NCBI RefSeq assembly: GCF_003952485.1
Contig: NZ_CP034447.1
Coordinates: 2,804,501-2,868,500 of the forward strand
Direction of reading: 5' to 3'
DNA: 64,000 bases
From: Mesorhizobium sp. M1E.F.Ca.ET.045.02.1.1
GTDB taxonomy: Bacteria > Pseudomonadota > Alphaproteobacteria > Rhizobiales > Rhizobiaceae
Positions within the stretch are counted from its first letter, which is position 1; each line of letters opens with the position of its first letter. The notes under the pieces are model-generated. The model was not told where the DNA came from. It ran no database searches and saw only the letters and a list, made by a program, of their open reading frames with translations. Shown here piece after piece: positions 56,110 through 64,000 of this stretch. Position numbers and translations under genes: made by a program.

Positions 56110-57195
56110 ATGGCCCATATCGAGCTGAAGAACATCACCAAGAAGTTCGGCACTCACACCGCGCTGACCGGCCTCAATCTCGAGATCGCCGATGGCGAAT
56201 TCTTCGTGCTGCTGGGCGAGACCGGCGCCGGTAAGACGACGACGCTGCGCCTGATCGCCGGGCTGGAGAAGCCGACCGAAGGACAGGTCTTTATCGACGG
56301 GGTCGACGTTGCAGGATGGGGTGCGGCCGAGCGCGATGTGGCGCTGGTGCTGCAGCAGTATTCGCTCTATCCGCGTTATACGGTGCGCGAGAACCTCGAA
56401 TTCCCGCTGAAGCCGAAGATCCGGCGGTTGCCGGATGCCGAGATCAAGGACCGCGTCGCGCGCGCGGCCCGCACGCTCAGGATCGAGCACCTGCTCGACC
56501 GCAAGACCGACCGGCTTTCCGGCGGCGAGATGCAGCGCGTGTCGATCGGCCGGGCGATCGTGCGCAAGCCACGCGTGTTCCTCATGGACGAGCCGCTTTC
56601 GGCGCTCGATGCCAAGCTGCGCGAGGCGCTGCGAACTGAACTCAAGAACCTGCAGATGCAACTCGGCGCCACCTTCCTGTTCGTCACCCACGATCAGATC
56701 GAGGCGATGTCGATGGGCGACAAGGTCGGCGTGCTCAACCATGGCCGCATCGTCCAGACCGGCACGCCGCATGAGATCTACAACAATCCGCGCGACACCT
56801 ATGTCGCCAGCTTCGTCGGCTCGCCGCCGATGAACCTCATCGACGGCAAGCTGGTCGAGAACCGCGCGGTGATGGCGCCGATGAATTTCGAATTGCCGGT
56901 TACTGGGGGAGCCAGGACGGGCGGAGCGACCGACGGTCGCCCGCTCGTCTTCGGCATCCGTCCGGAAGACGTCTATCTGGAAGGCGGCGCGCCGGTCGAG
57001 GCGCAGGTCCACGACGTCGAAAACCACGGCGTCGAGAAGATCGTGACGCTGAGGGTCGGCGACACGATGCTGAGAGCCACCGTGCCGGCCAGGACCGCCG
57101 TCGAGATCGAGCAGCCGGTGCGCTTCGCCTGGAATCCGGACAAGGTGGTGATGTTCGACAAGGGCAGCGGGGTGAGCTTGCGCCACGCCGGATAG
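56110..57195 (+). CDS. ABC transporter ATP-binding protein (UgpC-like), second of two
   Basis: A 361-residue ATPase: GETGAGKTTT, LQQYSLYPRYTV, signature LSGGEMQRVSIGRA, VFLMDEPLSALDAKLRE, THDQIEAMSMGD, and a C-terminal TOBE domain (about 240-355). The pairing of two different ATPases resembles the GlpS/GlpT pair of rhizobial glycerol importers. Last gene of the operon. Confidence 0.92.
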   Translation: MAHIELKNITKKFGTHTALTGLNLEIADGEFFVLLGETGAGKTTTLRLIAGLEKPTEGQVFIDGVDVAGWGAAERDVALVLQQYSLYPRYTVRENLEFPLKPKIRRLPDAEIKDRVARAARTLRIEHLLDRKTDRLSGGEMQRVSIGRAIVRKPRVFLMDEPLSALDAKLREALRTELKNLQMQLGATFLFVTHDQIEAMSMGDKVGVLNHGRIVQTGTPHEIYNNPRDTYVASFVGSPPMNLIDGKLVENRAVMAPMNFELPVTGGARTGGATDGRPLVFGIRPEDVYLEGGAPVEAQVHDVENHGVEKIVTLRVGDTMLRATVPARTAVEIEQPVRFAWNPDKVVMFDKGSGVSLRHAG

Positions 57196-57556
57196 GGCAT
57201 GGCCCGAAAACCGGAACGGTTTCGACCTATGTTGAACCCGACATAAGCCGAATTATGCGGAGTGGGATTATGTTGGCCGGCAGCTTCGCCGCGCCTCCTA
57301 TCAGGTTGCGCGACACGTCGTGGTGTTCGGCCAGAGCCACTCAGCGCTTCCTCACACGATCTATCCAGGCCGGGGGCACCCAATAGGGGAAACCGATTCG
57401 ATGCTCTGATTGACACACCAGCCGGACTACCACCGCGTTGGTCTCGATCGCGCGGCTCGTGATGTCGATAAGCCGCGGAATAATTTGGCGGCTCCAGTCG
57501 TTAACTTGGCAGACGGTGGGCATACGCGATGACGCCTGCCGCCACGGAGCTAACCC
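57196..57556. other. 361-bp gap, no gene; repeated TTATG-type motifs
   Basis: No supported gene. Bases 57240-57271 hold ACATAAGCC, ATTATGCGG and GATTATGT in close succession, a pattern reminiscent of recombinase-associated ends in rhizobia, but no recombinase is near. Base use is less GC-rich than in neighbouring operons, suggesting older debris. Confidence 0.3.
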
Positions 57557-58034
<478 letters not shown>

Positions 58035-58255
58035 GGTGTAGACGGATAGCGGAAGTGCCGTCGATCGCTGTCGGTCGCGGCGACGAAGGGCTGCCTGATC
58101 TTCGGCCTGCGTGGCAAGCATGCGCACCTTGCTGCAGGCGATGAAGCGCCGATGATCAGGGCAGCCCGGCGTTTCTGCTTGGATCCAACCATCCAATCAA
58201 GCTGGCTGACGAGCCTGCCTTTTCGCCCGCGGAGACTCCGCGGGCCATTGCTCGG

Positions 58256-58687
58256 TTACTTCGGCAGATACGTCTCGTAGGGCGTGTCGTTGATCAGCAG
58301 GATCACGCATTCGGTGTCCGAGAGGCAGGCATCGTCATGCATCTCGTCGGCCTTCTGGGTCCAGTAGGAGCCCGGCGGCAGTTCCACCTTGGTCGCTTCG
58401 CCGCCCTGCATTTGCCAATGGGCCCAGAGCCCCTTTATCACCACCGCGCGGTAGTCGGCGGTGTGGGCGTGGACGGGCGCGTGCCAGTTGCCGGGAACTT
58501 TCAGCAGCGTGCCGGCCGGACCCTTGGCCCGCTCGCCCCATAGCGGACCGAGGCGCTGCGGCTGATCCGGTGCCTCGACGACGTAAGGGATCTTGTCGGC
58601 GGGCAGGTAGCTGTCTTCGAGCGCGAATGCCCGTCCCGGAAGGATGGCAAGCGCGGCAAGCGCAAGCGATGCAAGGTGATTGGCCAT
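58256..58687 (-). CDS. Exported cupin-like protein
   Basis: A 143-residue protein with a signal peptide (LASLALAALAILPGRAFA, then LEDSY) and a cupin-like body: GNWHAPVHAHTADYRAVVIKG, LPPGSYWTQKADEMH with a Cys pair DDACLSDTEC that could form a disulfide. It resembles DUF4437-type periplasmic cupins of unknown function. ATG at 58687 has GGAGGAAA upstream. It lies 101 bp downstream of an AraC gene on the same strand. Confidence 0.75.
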   Translation of the reverse strand: MANHLASLALAALAILPGRAFALEDSYLPADKIPYVVEAPDQPQRLGPLWGERAKGPAGTLLKVPGNWHAPVHAHTADYRAVVIKGLWAHWQMQGGEATKVELPPGSYWTQKADEMHDDACLSDTECVILLINDTPYETYLPK

Positions 58688-58788
58688 AGCGGTTTCCTCC
58701 GCCGGCGAGCTTATGCGGTCCCTGCCGACGGAGAATGGCGTGTCGTCCAAAAGACTTGGCAATTCCTCCAGGGGGAACCGGACAGGAT

Positions 58789-59766
58789 TCAAGCGCCCGG
58801 TCTGTCCTCGCCGTCCGCGGTGTTGCGCAGATGGCTCGGCGCGACGCCCATCACCCGCTTGAAGGCGCGGCTGAAGGAAGCTTCCGAATCATAGCCGAGC
58901 TTGCTCGCGGCCACCGAAACGCGCATCCCGTCGCGAGCCAGCCATTGCCGCGCCTGATGCATGCGCACGCGCAACACATATTTAGCCGGCGTCTCGCCGA
59001 CCACGGTGGCGAAACGCTGCGCAAAGGCGGAGCGCGACGCTCCCATCAATCGCGCCAGCGCCGCCACCGTCCAGTCGCGATCGGGCTGCAGATGAATGGC
59101 GGCGAGCACCTTGCCGACGTCCGGATTGCGGACGGCGGCGATCCATCCGGTGGCGTCGCCGCAGCCATTCTCCACCCAGGAACGGATGATGGTGGCGGCG
59201 AGCACGTCGGCCAGCCGGGCAAGAATGCCACCGGAACCGACGCGGTCCATCGTCACCTCGCCGGCCATCACATCGAGCAGATGCTGGATGCCCGGCGCGT
59301 TCGCCATCAGCTTATGCGCCTGCATCAGGTCGGGCATCATGTCGAGCAGCGGATGCGAGCCGTCGAGGTTGAAATGCATGCTGCCGCAAAACAGCAAGGT
59401 CTTGCAGCCGTCGCAGCCGTTGGAGACGTCGTAGATGTTCTCGCACACTGGCTCGATGGTGTAGCGGCCGATCGGCACGGGCGGCACGCCCGGCGCGCTG
59501 GCCAGCACATGCTCGTCGCCGCGCGGGATCAGCAGCGCATCGCCCACCGAGAGCTCGATCCATTCCCTGGCCGGCGACAGCAGCCAGCAGCCCTGTTGGC
59601 CGATGAAATGGAAGCGCGCCGCCTTCTGCGCGGGGAAGGAAACAGCCCAGGGTTCGCCCAGCACGCAGCGGCCGTAATCGACACCGTCGAGCCGCAATCC
59701 ACGCAGCATGTCGGTCAGCGGATCGCCGGACGCAGGCAATGTGGTTTTGGACGAATTGTAATTCAT
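58789..59766 (-). CDS. AraC-family transcriptional regulator with N-terminal cupin
   Basis: A 325-residue regulator: N-terminal cupin_6-type sensor (about 15-170) with CDGCKTLLFCG, and a C-terminal AraC double helix-turn-helix (about 220-315: TVAALARLMGASRSAFAQRF and VSVAASKLGYDSEASFSRAFKRVMG). ATG at 59766 is chosen; a GTG at 59802 is an alternative. Divergent from an MFS exporter gene, which it probably controls; this pairing is common in rhizobia. Confidence 0.9.
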   Translation of the reverse strand: MNYNSSKTTLPASGDPLTDMLRGLRLDGVDYGRCVLGEPWAVSFPAQKAARFHFIGQQGCWLLSPAREWIELSVGDALLIPRGDEHVLASAPGVPPVPIGRYTIEPVCENIYDVSNGCDGCKTLLFCGSMHFNLDGSHPLLDMMPDLMQAHKLMANAPGIQHLLDVMAGEVTMDRVGSGGILARLADVLAATIIRSWVENGCGDATGWIAAVRNPDVGKVLAAIHLQPDRDWTVAALARLMGASRSAFAQRFATVVGETPAKYVLRVRMHQARQWLARDGMRVSVAASKLGYDSEASFSRAFKRVMGVAPSHLRNTADGEDRPGA

Positions 59767-59827
59767 TTCGGCGTTTCTAGCATGGAAACTCCAGCCAGTC
59801 ACTCCCTATGTTGCACTGCAGCCAAAT

Positions 59828-59840
59828 GTTGCGGCGCAAC
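59828..59840. promoter_or_regulatory. Small dyad between the AraC and MFS genes
   Basis: GTTGC (59828-59832), GGC, GCAAC (59836-59840), 18 bp before the MFS start. Possible operator in a 91-bp divergent region; short arms keep confidence low. Confidence 0.3.
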
Positions 59841-59857
59841 CTTTCCGGGGATTTCCC

Positions 59858-61072
59858 ATGACCGAACCCGCCACGGGCGTCATCGACGCCGCCGTTCTCG
59901 ACAGGACCGAACCCGAGGAGCGAACCGAGCCTGTGTGGGGCGCGGTGGTTTCGCTGGCGCTCGGCGTGTTCGGCCTGGTGACCGCGGAATTCCTGCCCGC
60001 CAGCCTGCTGACGCGGCTGGCGCAGGATCTCGGCGTCAGCGAAGGCGCCGCCGGCCAGGCGGTGACGGCGACGGCCGTCGTCGGCGCGATCGCAGCACCC
60101 ACCATGGCCATTGTAACCAAGCGGCTCGACCGCAGGCTGGTCATGTGGATGCTCACGGTGCTTCTCATCGTCTCCAACCTGCTCGCCGCCTTCGCATCCT
60201 CGCTCACGATGCTGCTTCTGGCCCGCGTGGTTCTGGGCGTAGCGCTTGGCGGTTTCTGGTCGATGTCGGCCGCCATGGCGATGCGGCTGGTGCCGATGCG
60301 GCTGATGCCGCGCGCCATGTCGATCATCCTGACCGGCGTTTCGGTGGCGACCGTCACCGCTGCGCCCGTGGGCGCCTATGTCGGCGACATCTGGGGCTGG
60401 CGCACGGCCTTCATGATCGCGGCCGTCGTCGGCGCGCTGACCTTGCTGGTGCAGCTTGCCACCATTCCCAGTCTGCCGCCGACGGCCGTGGCAAGCTTCC
60501 GGACCCTGATCGAGGTGCTGAAGCGGCCGACGATCCGCGTCGCCCTGCTGGTCGTGCTGCTCGTCGCCTCCGGGCAGTTTGCCGGCTTCACCTATGTGCG
60601 GCCGTTCCTCGAGACTGTGCCGGTGATGCCGATCGAGACGATCTCGCTGGTGCTGCTCGCCTACGGCATCGGCGGCTTCTTCGGCAATTTCGCCGGCGCC
60701 TTCCTGGCCGAGCGCAACCTGAAACTTGCCGTCGGGCTGGCGCCGCTTCTGATCGCGCTGTCGGCGCTCGCCATGCTCGCGCTCGGCGCCGCGCCGGTGA
60801 TCGCGGCCATCGCGGTTGCCGCCTGGGGCTTTGCCTTCGGCGCGGTGCCGGTCGGGCTGCAGACCTGGCTGGTGCGTGCCGCGCCCGACCAGGCCGAGAG
60901 CGCCGGCGGCCTGATGGTCGCGACGTTCCAGGTGGCGATCGCGCTGGGTGCGGTGTTCGGCGGCCTGCTGGTCGACCACGCCGGCGTGGCGAGCGCCTTC
61001 GCCTATGGTGCCGTGGCGACGCTGCTCGCGGCTCTGGTAACGTTCGCGATGGGGCCGAGACAGGCTGAGTAG
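59858..61072 (+). CDS. MFS transporter (DHA1 family, NepI/AraJ-like)
   Basis: A 404-residue membrane protein with twelve predicted helices in two halves. LGVFGLVTAEFLPASLLTRLAQDLGVSEGAAGQAVTATAV is the DHA1 start, and a motif-A-like loop (KRLDRRLVMW) follows helix 2. Members export sugars, nucleosides or drugs with proton exchange. Divergent from the AraC regulator. Substrate unknown. Confidence 0.9.
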   Translation: MTEPATGVIDAAVLDRTEPEERTEPVWGAVVSLALGVFGLVTAEFLPASLLTRLAQDLGVSEGAAGQAVTATAVVGAIAAPTMAIVTKRLDRRLVMWMLTVLLIVSNLLAAFASSLTMLLLARVVLGVALGGFWSMSAAMAMRLVPMRLMPRAMSIILTGVSVATVTAAPVGAYVGDIWGWRTAFMIAAVVGALTLLVQLATIPSLPPTAVASFRTLIEVLKRPTIRVALLVVLLVASGQFAGFTYVRPFLETVPVMPIETISLVLLAYGIGGFFGNFAGAFLAERNLKLAVGLAPLLIALSALAMLALGAAPVIAAIAVAAWGFAFGAVPVGLQTWLVRAAPDQAESAGGLMVATFQVAIALGAVFGGLLVDHAGVASAFAYGAVATLLAALVTFAMGPRQAE

Positions 61073-61098
61073 TCTGGTCGCTATGATCTCTCTCGTGT

Positions 61099-61127
61099 CG
61101 GCCCGGAGCCTCCAGAGCTTCGGGCCG
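61099..61127 (+). terminator. Hairpin after the MFS gene
   Basis: CGGCCCGGAGC (61099-61109) and GCTTCGGGCCG (61117-61127) pair with one mismatch around a 7-nt loop, 27 bp after the stop. No T-run, so Rho-independent action is uncertain. Confidence 0.45.
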
Positions 61128-61210
61128 ATGCCGTCATGATGGCCGCTGCGAAAAGTCGATGATTTGGCCAACGGAGAAGCTGCCGCCGGCGGCACTCAGG
61201 CTCGACACCA

Positions 61211-62293
61211 TCATGCGATCACCGAAGCCACCGGCCTTCTTGGCGAAAACGGCAAGGTCGGTCCATAGCCGAACCGCATTACAAGATCAGGTCTGCGGGT
61301 CTCGCCGATGATCGCCGCCAGGTCGGCGCGCAGACGCGCGACCTCGACGGGCTGATTGATAAAGGCGGTCTTGAGCCCCAACTTGGTCGCTGCCAAAGCG
61401 AAGCGCTGGCATGCCTGGCCGACCCTGATCCAGTGATCATGGTCCGGTCGCTCGCCAAAAAAGATCGCGACCCCGGCGGATGAGTCGATTTGACGGGCGT
61501 AGTTCTGATTTTCTTGCGCGACGTTGAATAGCTGGTCGAACGCGACCCAACCCAAGCCGGTCGGCAACGCCGGGTTGCCGCTCGAGGCGGAGAAGAGCCC
61601 ATCGCCGCTTGCCATCGCGCTGCGCGGGTTGAATCGTATCCACTGTTTCAACTCATGCATGAACGCGGGGTCGTTCATCTGATCCTCGTTGCCGGCAAGG
61701 GCAAGATCCCGCACCTGCTTCATCCGCTCCTGGTCCGTAACGAGCGCCAGGCTCACGCCCGGCATCGCCGCTGTCCGCTCAAGTTCAACGAGATCCGCCG
61801 GAGGGATGGCGCGACCGTCGTATTCGGCACGCGTCGATTGGCGTTTCGAAATGGCATCGACAAGAGGGTCCGCCTTCGGCGCGCCCATGACATAGTCGTA
61901 ACGGACTCCGTTACCATCCGCCGTGAGCGAGGCCTCGCCGGAACGGCCAGTCGCCGCCGCTGCGAGCGCGAGGTTGGCCGCGGCGCATCCCAGGCTGACA
62001 TAGAGATGATGGTCGTCAGGATCGACGACGGGAGTTCGTCGCCGGAAGTCAGGCCGGATCTCGATTGCCTGCCCTTCAAGCCGGAATTGCCAGGGCTGCG
62101 TATTGTGACTGTTGGCCGCCAGGGTTGCGTAACGGATCACGGCTTCAAGATCGGGCGTCAGCCGGTCGCGCAATCCGGCGGCGAAGGCCTGATACTGGAC
62201 CATCGACCCGACCGCCGATCGCCAAGCGGCGACACCGGCGCCCGCCGCGACAAGCGCCGCGCCTGCGCCCACGAGCATCGTTCGCCTGTTCAT
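61211..62293 (-). CDS. Acg-family FMN-binding nitroreductase-like protein
   Basis: A 360-residue protein with a Tat-like N-terminus (MNRRTMLVGAGAALVAAGAGVAAW) and duplicated nitroreductase-like halves: ANSHNTQPWQFRLEG is the Acg-type flavin motif. Mycobacterial Acg (Rv2032) relatives bind FMN and lack normal reductase activity. An exported flavoprotein of unknown substrate. ATG at 62293. Confidence 0.85.
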   Translation of the reverse strand: MNRRTMLVGAGAALVAAGAGVAAWRSAVGSMVQYQAFAAGLRDRLTPDLEAVIRYATLAANSHNTQPWQFRLEGQAIEIRPDFRRRTPVVDPDDHHLYVSLGCAAANLALAAAATGRSGEASLTADGNGVRYDYVMGAPKADPLVDAISKRQSTRAEYDGRAIPPADLVELERTAAMPGVSLALVTDQERMKQVRDLALAGNEDQMNDPAFMHELKQWIRFNPRSAMASGDGLFSASSGNPALPTGLGWVAFDQLFNVAQENQNYARQIDSSAGVAIFFGERPDHDHWIRVGQACQRFALAATKLGLKTAFINQPVEVARLRADLAAIIGETRRPDLVMRFGYGPTLPFSPRRPVASVIA

Positions 62294-62437
62294 CGCGCCC
62301 TCTCGAATAAGCTCGCAGGCAAGATAGTGCCGGTCCGAGAATCGCCCTTGATCTCAATCAAGGCCCCGTTGGTCGACCATGCCGGCGTGGGGCAATGGTC
62401 GCCTTTGCTTGCTCGGGCTTGGCGTTCTGGCGCTGCT

Positions 62438-62540
62438 AAAGCGCGTCACGCTGAAACGAATTCAGGCGACGCGCTTTAAATCTTGTTTGATGCATGTCGT
62501 TGTCCCAAAACCGCTGCGCACTTTTGGGCGACATGCATCA
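62438..62540. repeat. Dispersed palindromic repeat, family A, copy 2
   Basis: AAAGCGCGTC... (62438) with GCGACGCGCTTT (62466-62477), then TGATGCATGTCG (62488-62499) with CGACATGCATCA (62529-62540), a perfect 12-bp outer stem. Near-identical to 8507-8614. Its last three bases give the TGA stop of the GFA gene on the minus strand. Confidence 0.88.
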
Positions 62541-62885
62541 GGCGGCGCGGCCGTCGAACTCGAAGACCTGCACTGCGGGTAGGTTGACGCCCTCGAGGCA
62601 GTTGAAGTTGATGTAGGCGCTGCGCTCGCTGCCCTGGCCGACATCCTCGGCGAAGGGATGGATGCCGCAGGTCCGGCAGAAACGATGCGCGATCGCACCC
62701 CTGCCAAAGGTGTATTTGCCGAGATCGTCTCCCCAGGCGACCAGGCGCATGCTTTCGTGCGGCACGGCCCAAAGCAACGCGCCCTTGCGGCCGCAGATCG
62801 AGCAGTTGCAGCGCACGGCGCCGCCAAGCTCGCCTTCGACCTCGAACGCCACCTTGCCGCAGTGGCAACTGCCTTTGTACAGCAT
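62538..62885 (-). CDS. GFA-family zinc protein (glutathione-dependent formaldehyde-activating type)
   Basis: A 115-residue protein with seven candidate zinc ligands: Cys7, Cys9 (SCHCGK), Cys26, Cys28, Cys31 (CNCSIC), Cys70 and Cys73 (FCRTCG). The family (CENP-V/GFA) includes enzymes said to form S-hydroxymethylglutathione, but most members have no proven activity. Its stop codon comes from the repeat element. Confidence 0.9.
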   Translation of the reverse strand: MLYKGSCHCGKVAFEVEGELGGAVRCNCSICGRKGALLWAVPHESMRLVAWGDDLGKYTFGRGAIAHRFCRTCGIHPFAEDVGQGSERSAYINFNCLEGVNLPAVQVFEFDGRAA

Positions 62886-62978
62886 CAGTCTTTTCCTATC
62901 GCTGGCAGGTGCACAGGCACGCTTGCCGGGTTATCCCTTGCGCTGGCCTAGCCGACCGCATCAAGTCTTTGTTTTCAC

Positions 62979-63022
62979 GCAATTCCGGACGGAAAACCGC
63001 TACACACTTTTCCTGGAATTGC
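62979..63022. repeat. Short palindromic repeat, family F
   Basis: GCAATTCC (62979-62986) and GGAATTGC (63015-63022), with inner AAAA/TTTT stems and a CCGCTACACAC centre. The layout (AAAACCGCT...CACTTTT) echoes the centre of family A, so both may derive from one type of rhizobial palindrome. It lies 38 bp upstream of the amidase start. Confidence 0.65.
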
Positions 63023-63060
63023 TTTAAAGACGTTGCATCCTTGCGGAGTCCGACATCGAC

Positions 63061-64000
63061 ATGCAATCCGTTCGCGACCGCCTCGAAATCATCCTGTCAC
63101 GTCTTGCCAATCGCGCCGCGGACGAGAAGGTGTACACAAAGCTCTATGTCGAGGCCGCGCGGGCAGCAGCCACCGGGGCCGACGCCCGCCATAAGGCCGG
63201 CGTAAGCCTCGGCCCGCTCGACGGCACGATCGTCTCGATCAAGGACTTGTTCGACGTCGCCGGCGAGCCGACCCGGGCGGGTTCGCTGATGTTCGCCAGT
63301 GCCCAGCCTGCCGCGCGGGACGCGGCGATCGCGCGCAGGCTGCGCCAGGCCGGCGCCGTGATCCTCGGCAAGACCAACATGACCGAATTCGCCTTCACCG
63401 CGATCGGCGACAATCTGCATTACGGCACGCCGGGCAACGCCGCCGATGCCAGCCTGATTCCGGGCGGCTCCTCGTCCGGAGCCGCGGTCGCCGTCGGCGA
63501 GGGCAGCAGCGATATCTCGATCGGCTCGGACACCGGCGGCTCGGTGCGCATTCCGGCCTCGCTCAACGGCGTCGTCGGCTTCAAGCCGACGGCGCGGCGC
63601 GTGCCTTTAGCCGGCGCCTTTCGCTTGTCGGCGACACTGGATTCGATCGGGCCGCTCGCCCGCAGCGTAGCCGATTGCATGGCTGCCGACGCGATCATGG
63701 CGGGCGAGGAGCCGACTTCTCTCCAGCCCATCCCGCTCGCCGGCCTGCGTGTCGGCATCCCGCGCGGCGTGCTCTTCGACGAGACGCAAGCCGAGGTCGC
63801 CGCAGCCTTCGAGCAGTGCATCGGCAAGATCGGACAAGTCGGCGGACGCGTCGCCGACTTGCCGATCGACGATCTCATCGCCGAGATGCGCGCAGCGACA
63901 AAAAGGGCTTCGATCGCGTCGATGGAAGGTGCGGAAGTGCATGCCGATTGGCTGGCTGCCGGCGCGTCGGTGCCGGTCGATCCGCATGTCAGCGGGCCTT
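63061..64000 (+). CDS. Amidase (amidase-signature family), 3' end beyond the window
   Basis: The frame opens at ATG 63061 and runs to the window edge, giving the first 313 residues of an enzyme usually about 440-470 long. The Ser-cisSer-Lys triad is visible: Lys61 (SIKDLFD), the serine cluster in PGGSSSGAAV and a serine in DTGGSVRIP. It hydrolyses a carboxamide in the cytoplasm. Related genes are annotated as aspartyl/glutamyl-tRNA amidotransferase subunit A, but as a lone gene it is more likely a catabolic amidase. Confidence 0.88.
   Translation, partial: MQSVRDRLEIILSRLANRAADEKVYTKLYVEAARAAATGADARHKAGVSLGPLDGTIVSIKDLFDVAGEPTRAGSLMFASAQPAARDAAIARRLRQAGAVILGKTNMTEFAFTAIGDNLHYGTPGNAADASLIPGGSSSGAAVAVGEGSSDISIGSDTGGSVRIPASLNGVVGFKPTARRVPLAGAFRLSATLDSIGPLARSVADCMAADAIMAGEEPTSLQPIPLAGLRVGIPRGVLFDETQAEVAAAFEQCIGKIGQVGGRVADLPIDDLIAEMRAATKRASIASMEGAEVHADWLAAGASVPVDPHVSGP

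Noticed and set aside
57196..57556. TTATG-type motifs as ends of a recombinase-in-trio element
   Set aside because: No recombinase gene, no second end and only partial symmetry; the resemblance is from memory and too weak to call.

Overview
The window looks like chromosome or megaplasmid sequence from a high-GC alphaproteobacterium of the order Rhizobiales, most likely Mesorhizobium or a close relative. The reasons are the GC-rich codon use, the density of complete ABC uptake operons, a biuret hydrolase whose catalytic residues fall at the numbering known from Rhizobium leguminosarum, and several families of short palindromic intergenic repeats of the kind seen in rhizobia. No rRNA, tRNA, CRISPR array, prophage or intact transposase was seen. 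This is accessory catabolic territory: regulator plus importer plus a few enzymes, repeated about seven times.

Layout. 1-3280 (+): end of a sugar ABC operon resembling AraFGH. 3312-8354 (-): an HlyD/ABC-ABC-permease/permease export system. 8612-9967 (-): a glutamine-synthetase-like ligase. 10423-19714 (-): a triuret/biuret nitrogen-salvage operon with its own BMP-type importer, allophanate hydrolase and GntR regulators, the second at 20005. 20681-29508: a LuxR-type regulator and a divergent putrescine uptake and gamma-glutamyl-putrescine catabolic operon. 29627-30412: DeoR regulator. 30438-39193 (-): a spermidine-type ABC importer followed upstream by aldehyde dehydrogenase, LLM flavin monooxygenase, a hydrolase-flavin reductase fusion and a DUF1185 protein, with a divergent GntR at 39327. 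This looks like an undescribed oxidative degradation pathway. 39998-46050 (-): a peptide-type ABC operon ending in an ATC-hydrolase-like gene; one ATPase gene is split by a palindromic element. 46394-51082: an M24 peptidase, and a cupin/TIM-barrel/Tm-1-like trio with a TetR regulator. 51436-57195 (+): a sugar-type ABC importer with two ATPases and small proteins. 57557-64000: a cytochrome c remnant broken by a 34-nt poly-C run, then cupin, AraC, MFS, Acg-type nitroreductase, GFA protein and the start of an amidase.

How it fits together. Several operons supply nitrogen or carbon from small nitrogenous compounds: triuret and biuret to allophanate to ammonia and CO2, putrescine through gamma-glutamyl intermediates, and an unknown substrate through the LLM cluster. 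Genes within operons overlap by ATGA or TGATG, implying tight translational coupling. Four junctions just after a substrate-binding-protein gene carry a GC-rich perfect hairpin, as expected for over-expression of the binding protein relative to the membrane parts. A GntR-type operator (AATCTGGT-N3-ACCAGATT) occurs at both 46215 and 51082, linking two distant transport units.

The most notable points are the complete triuret/biuret operon, a 186-bp palindromic element with an 8-bp target duplication whose removal exactly restores an ATPase gene, the poly-C tract, and the LLM/hydrolase-reductase/DUF1185 cluster. All function calls come from reading the sequence; no database search was run.
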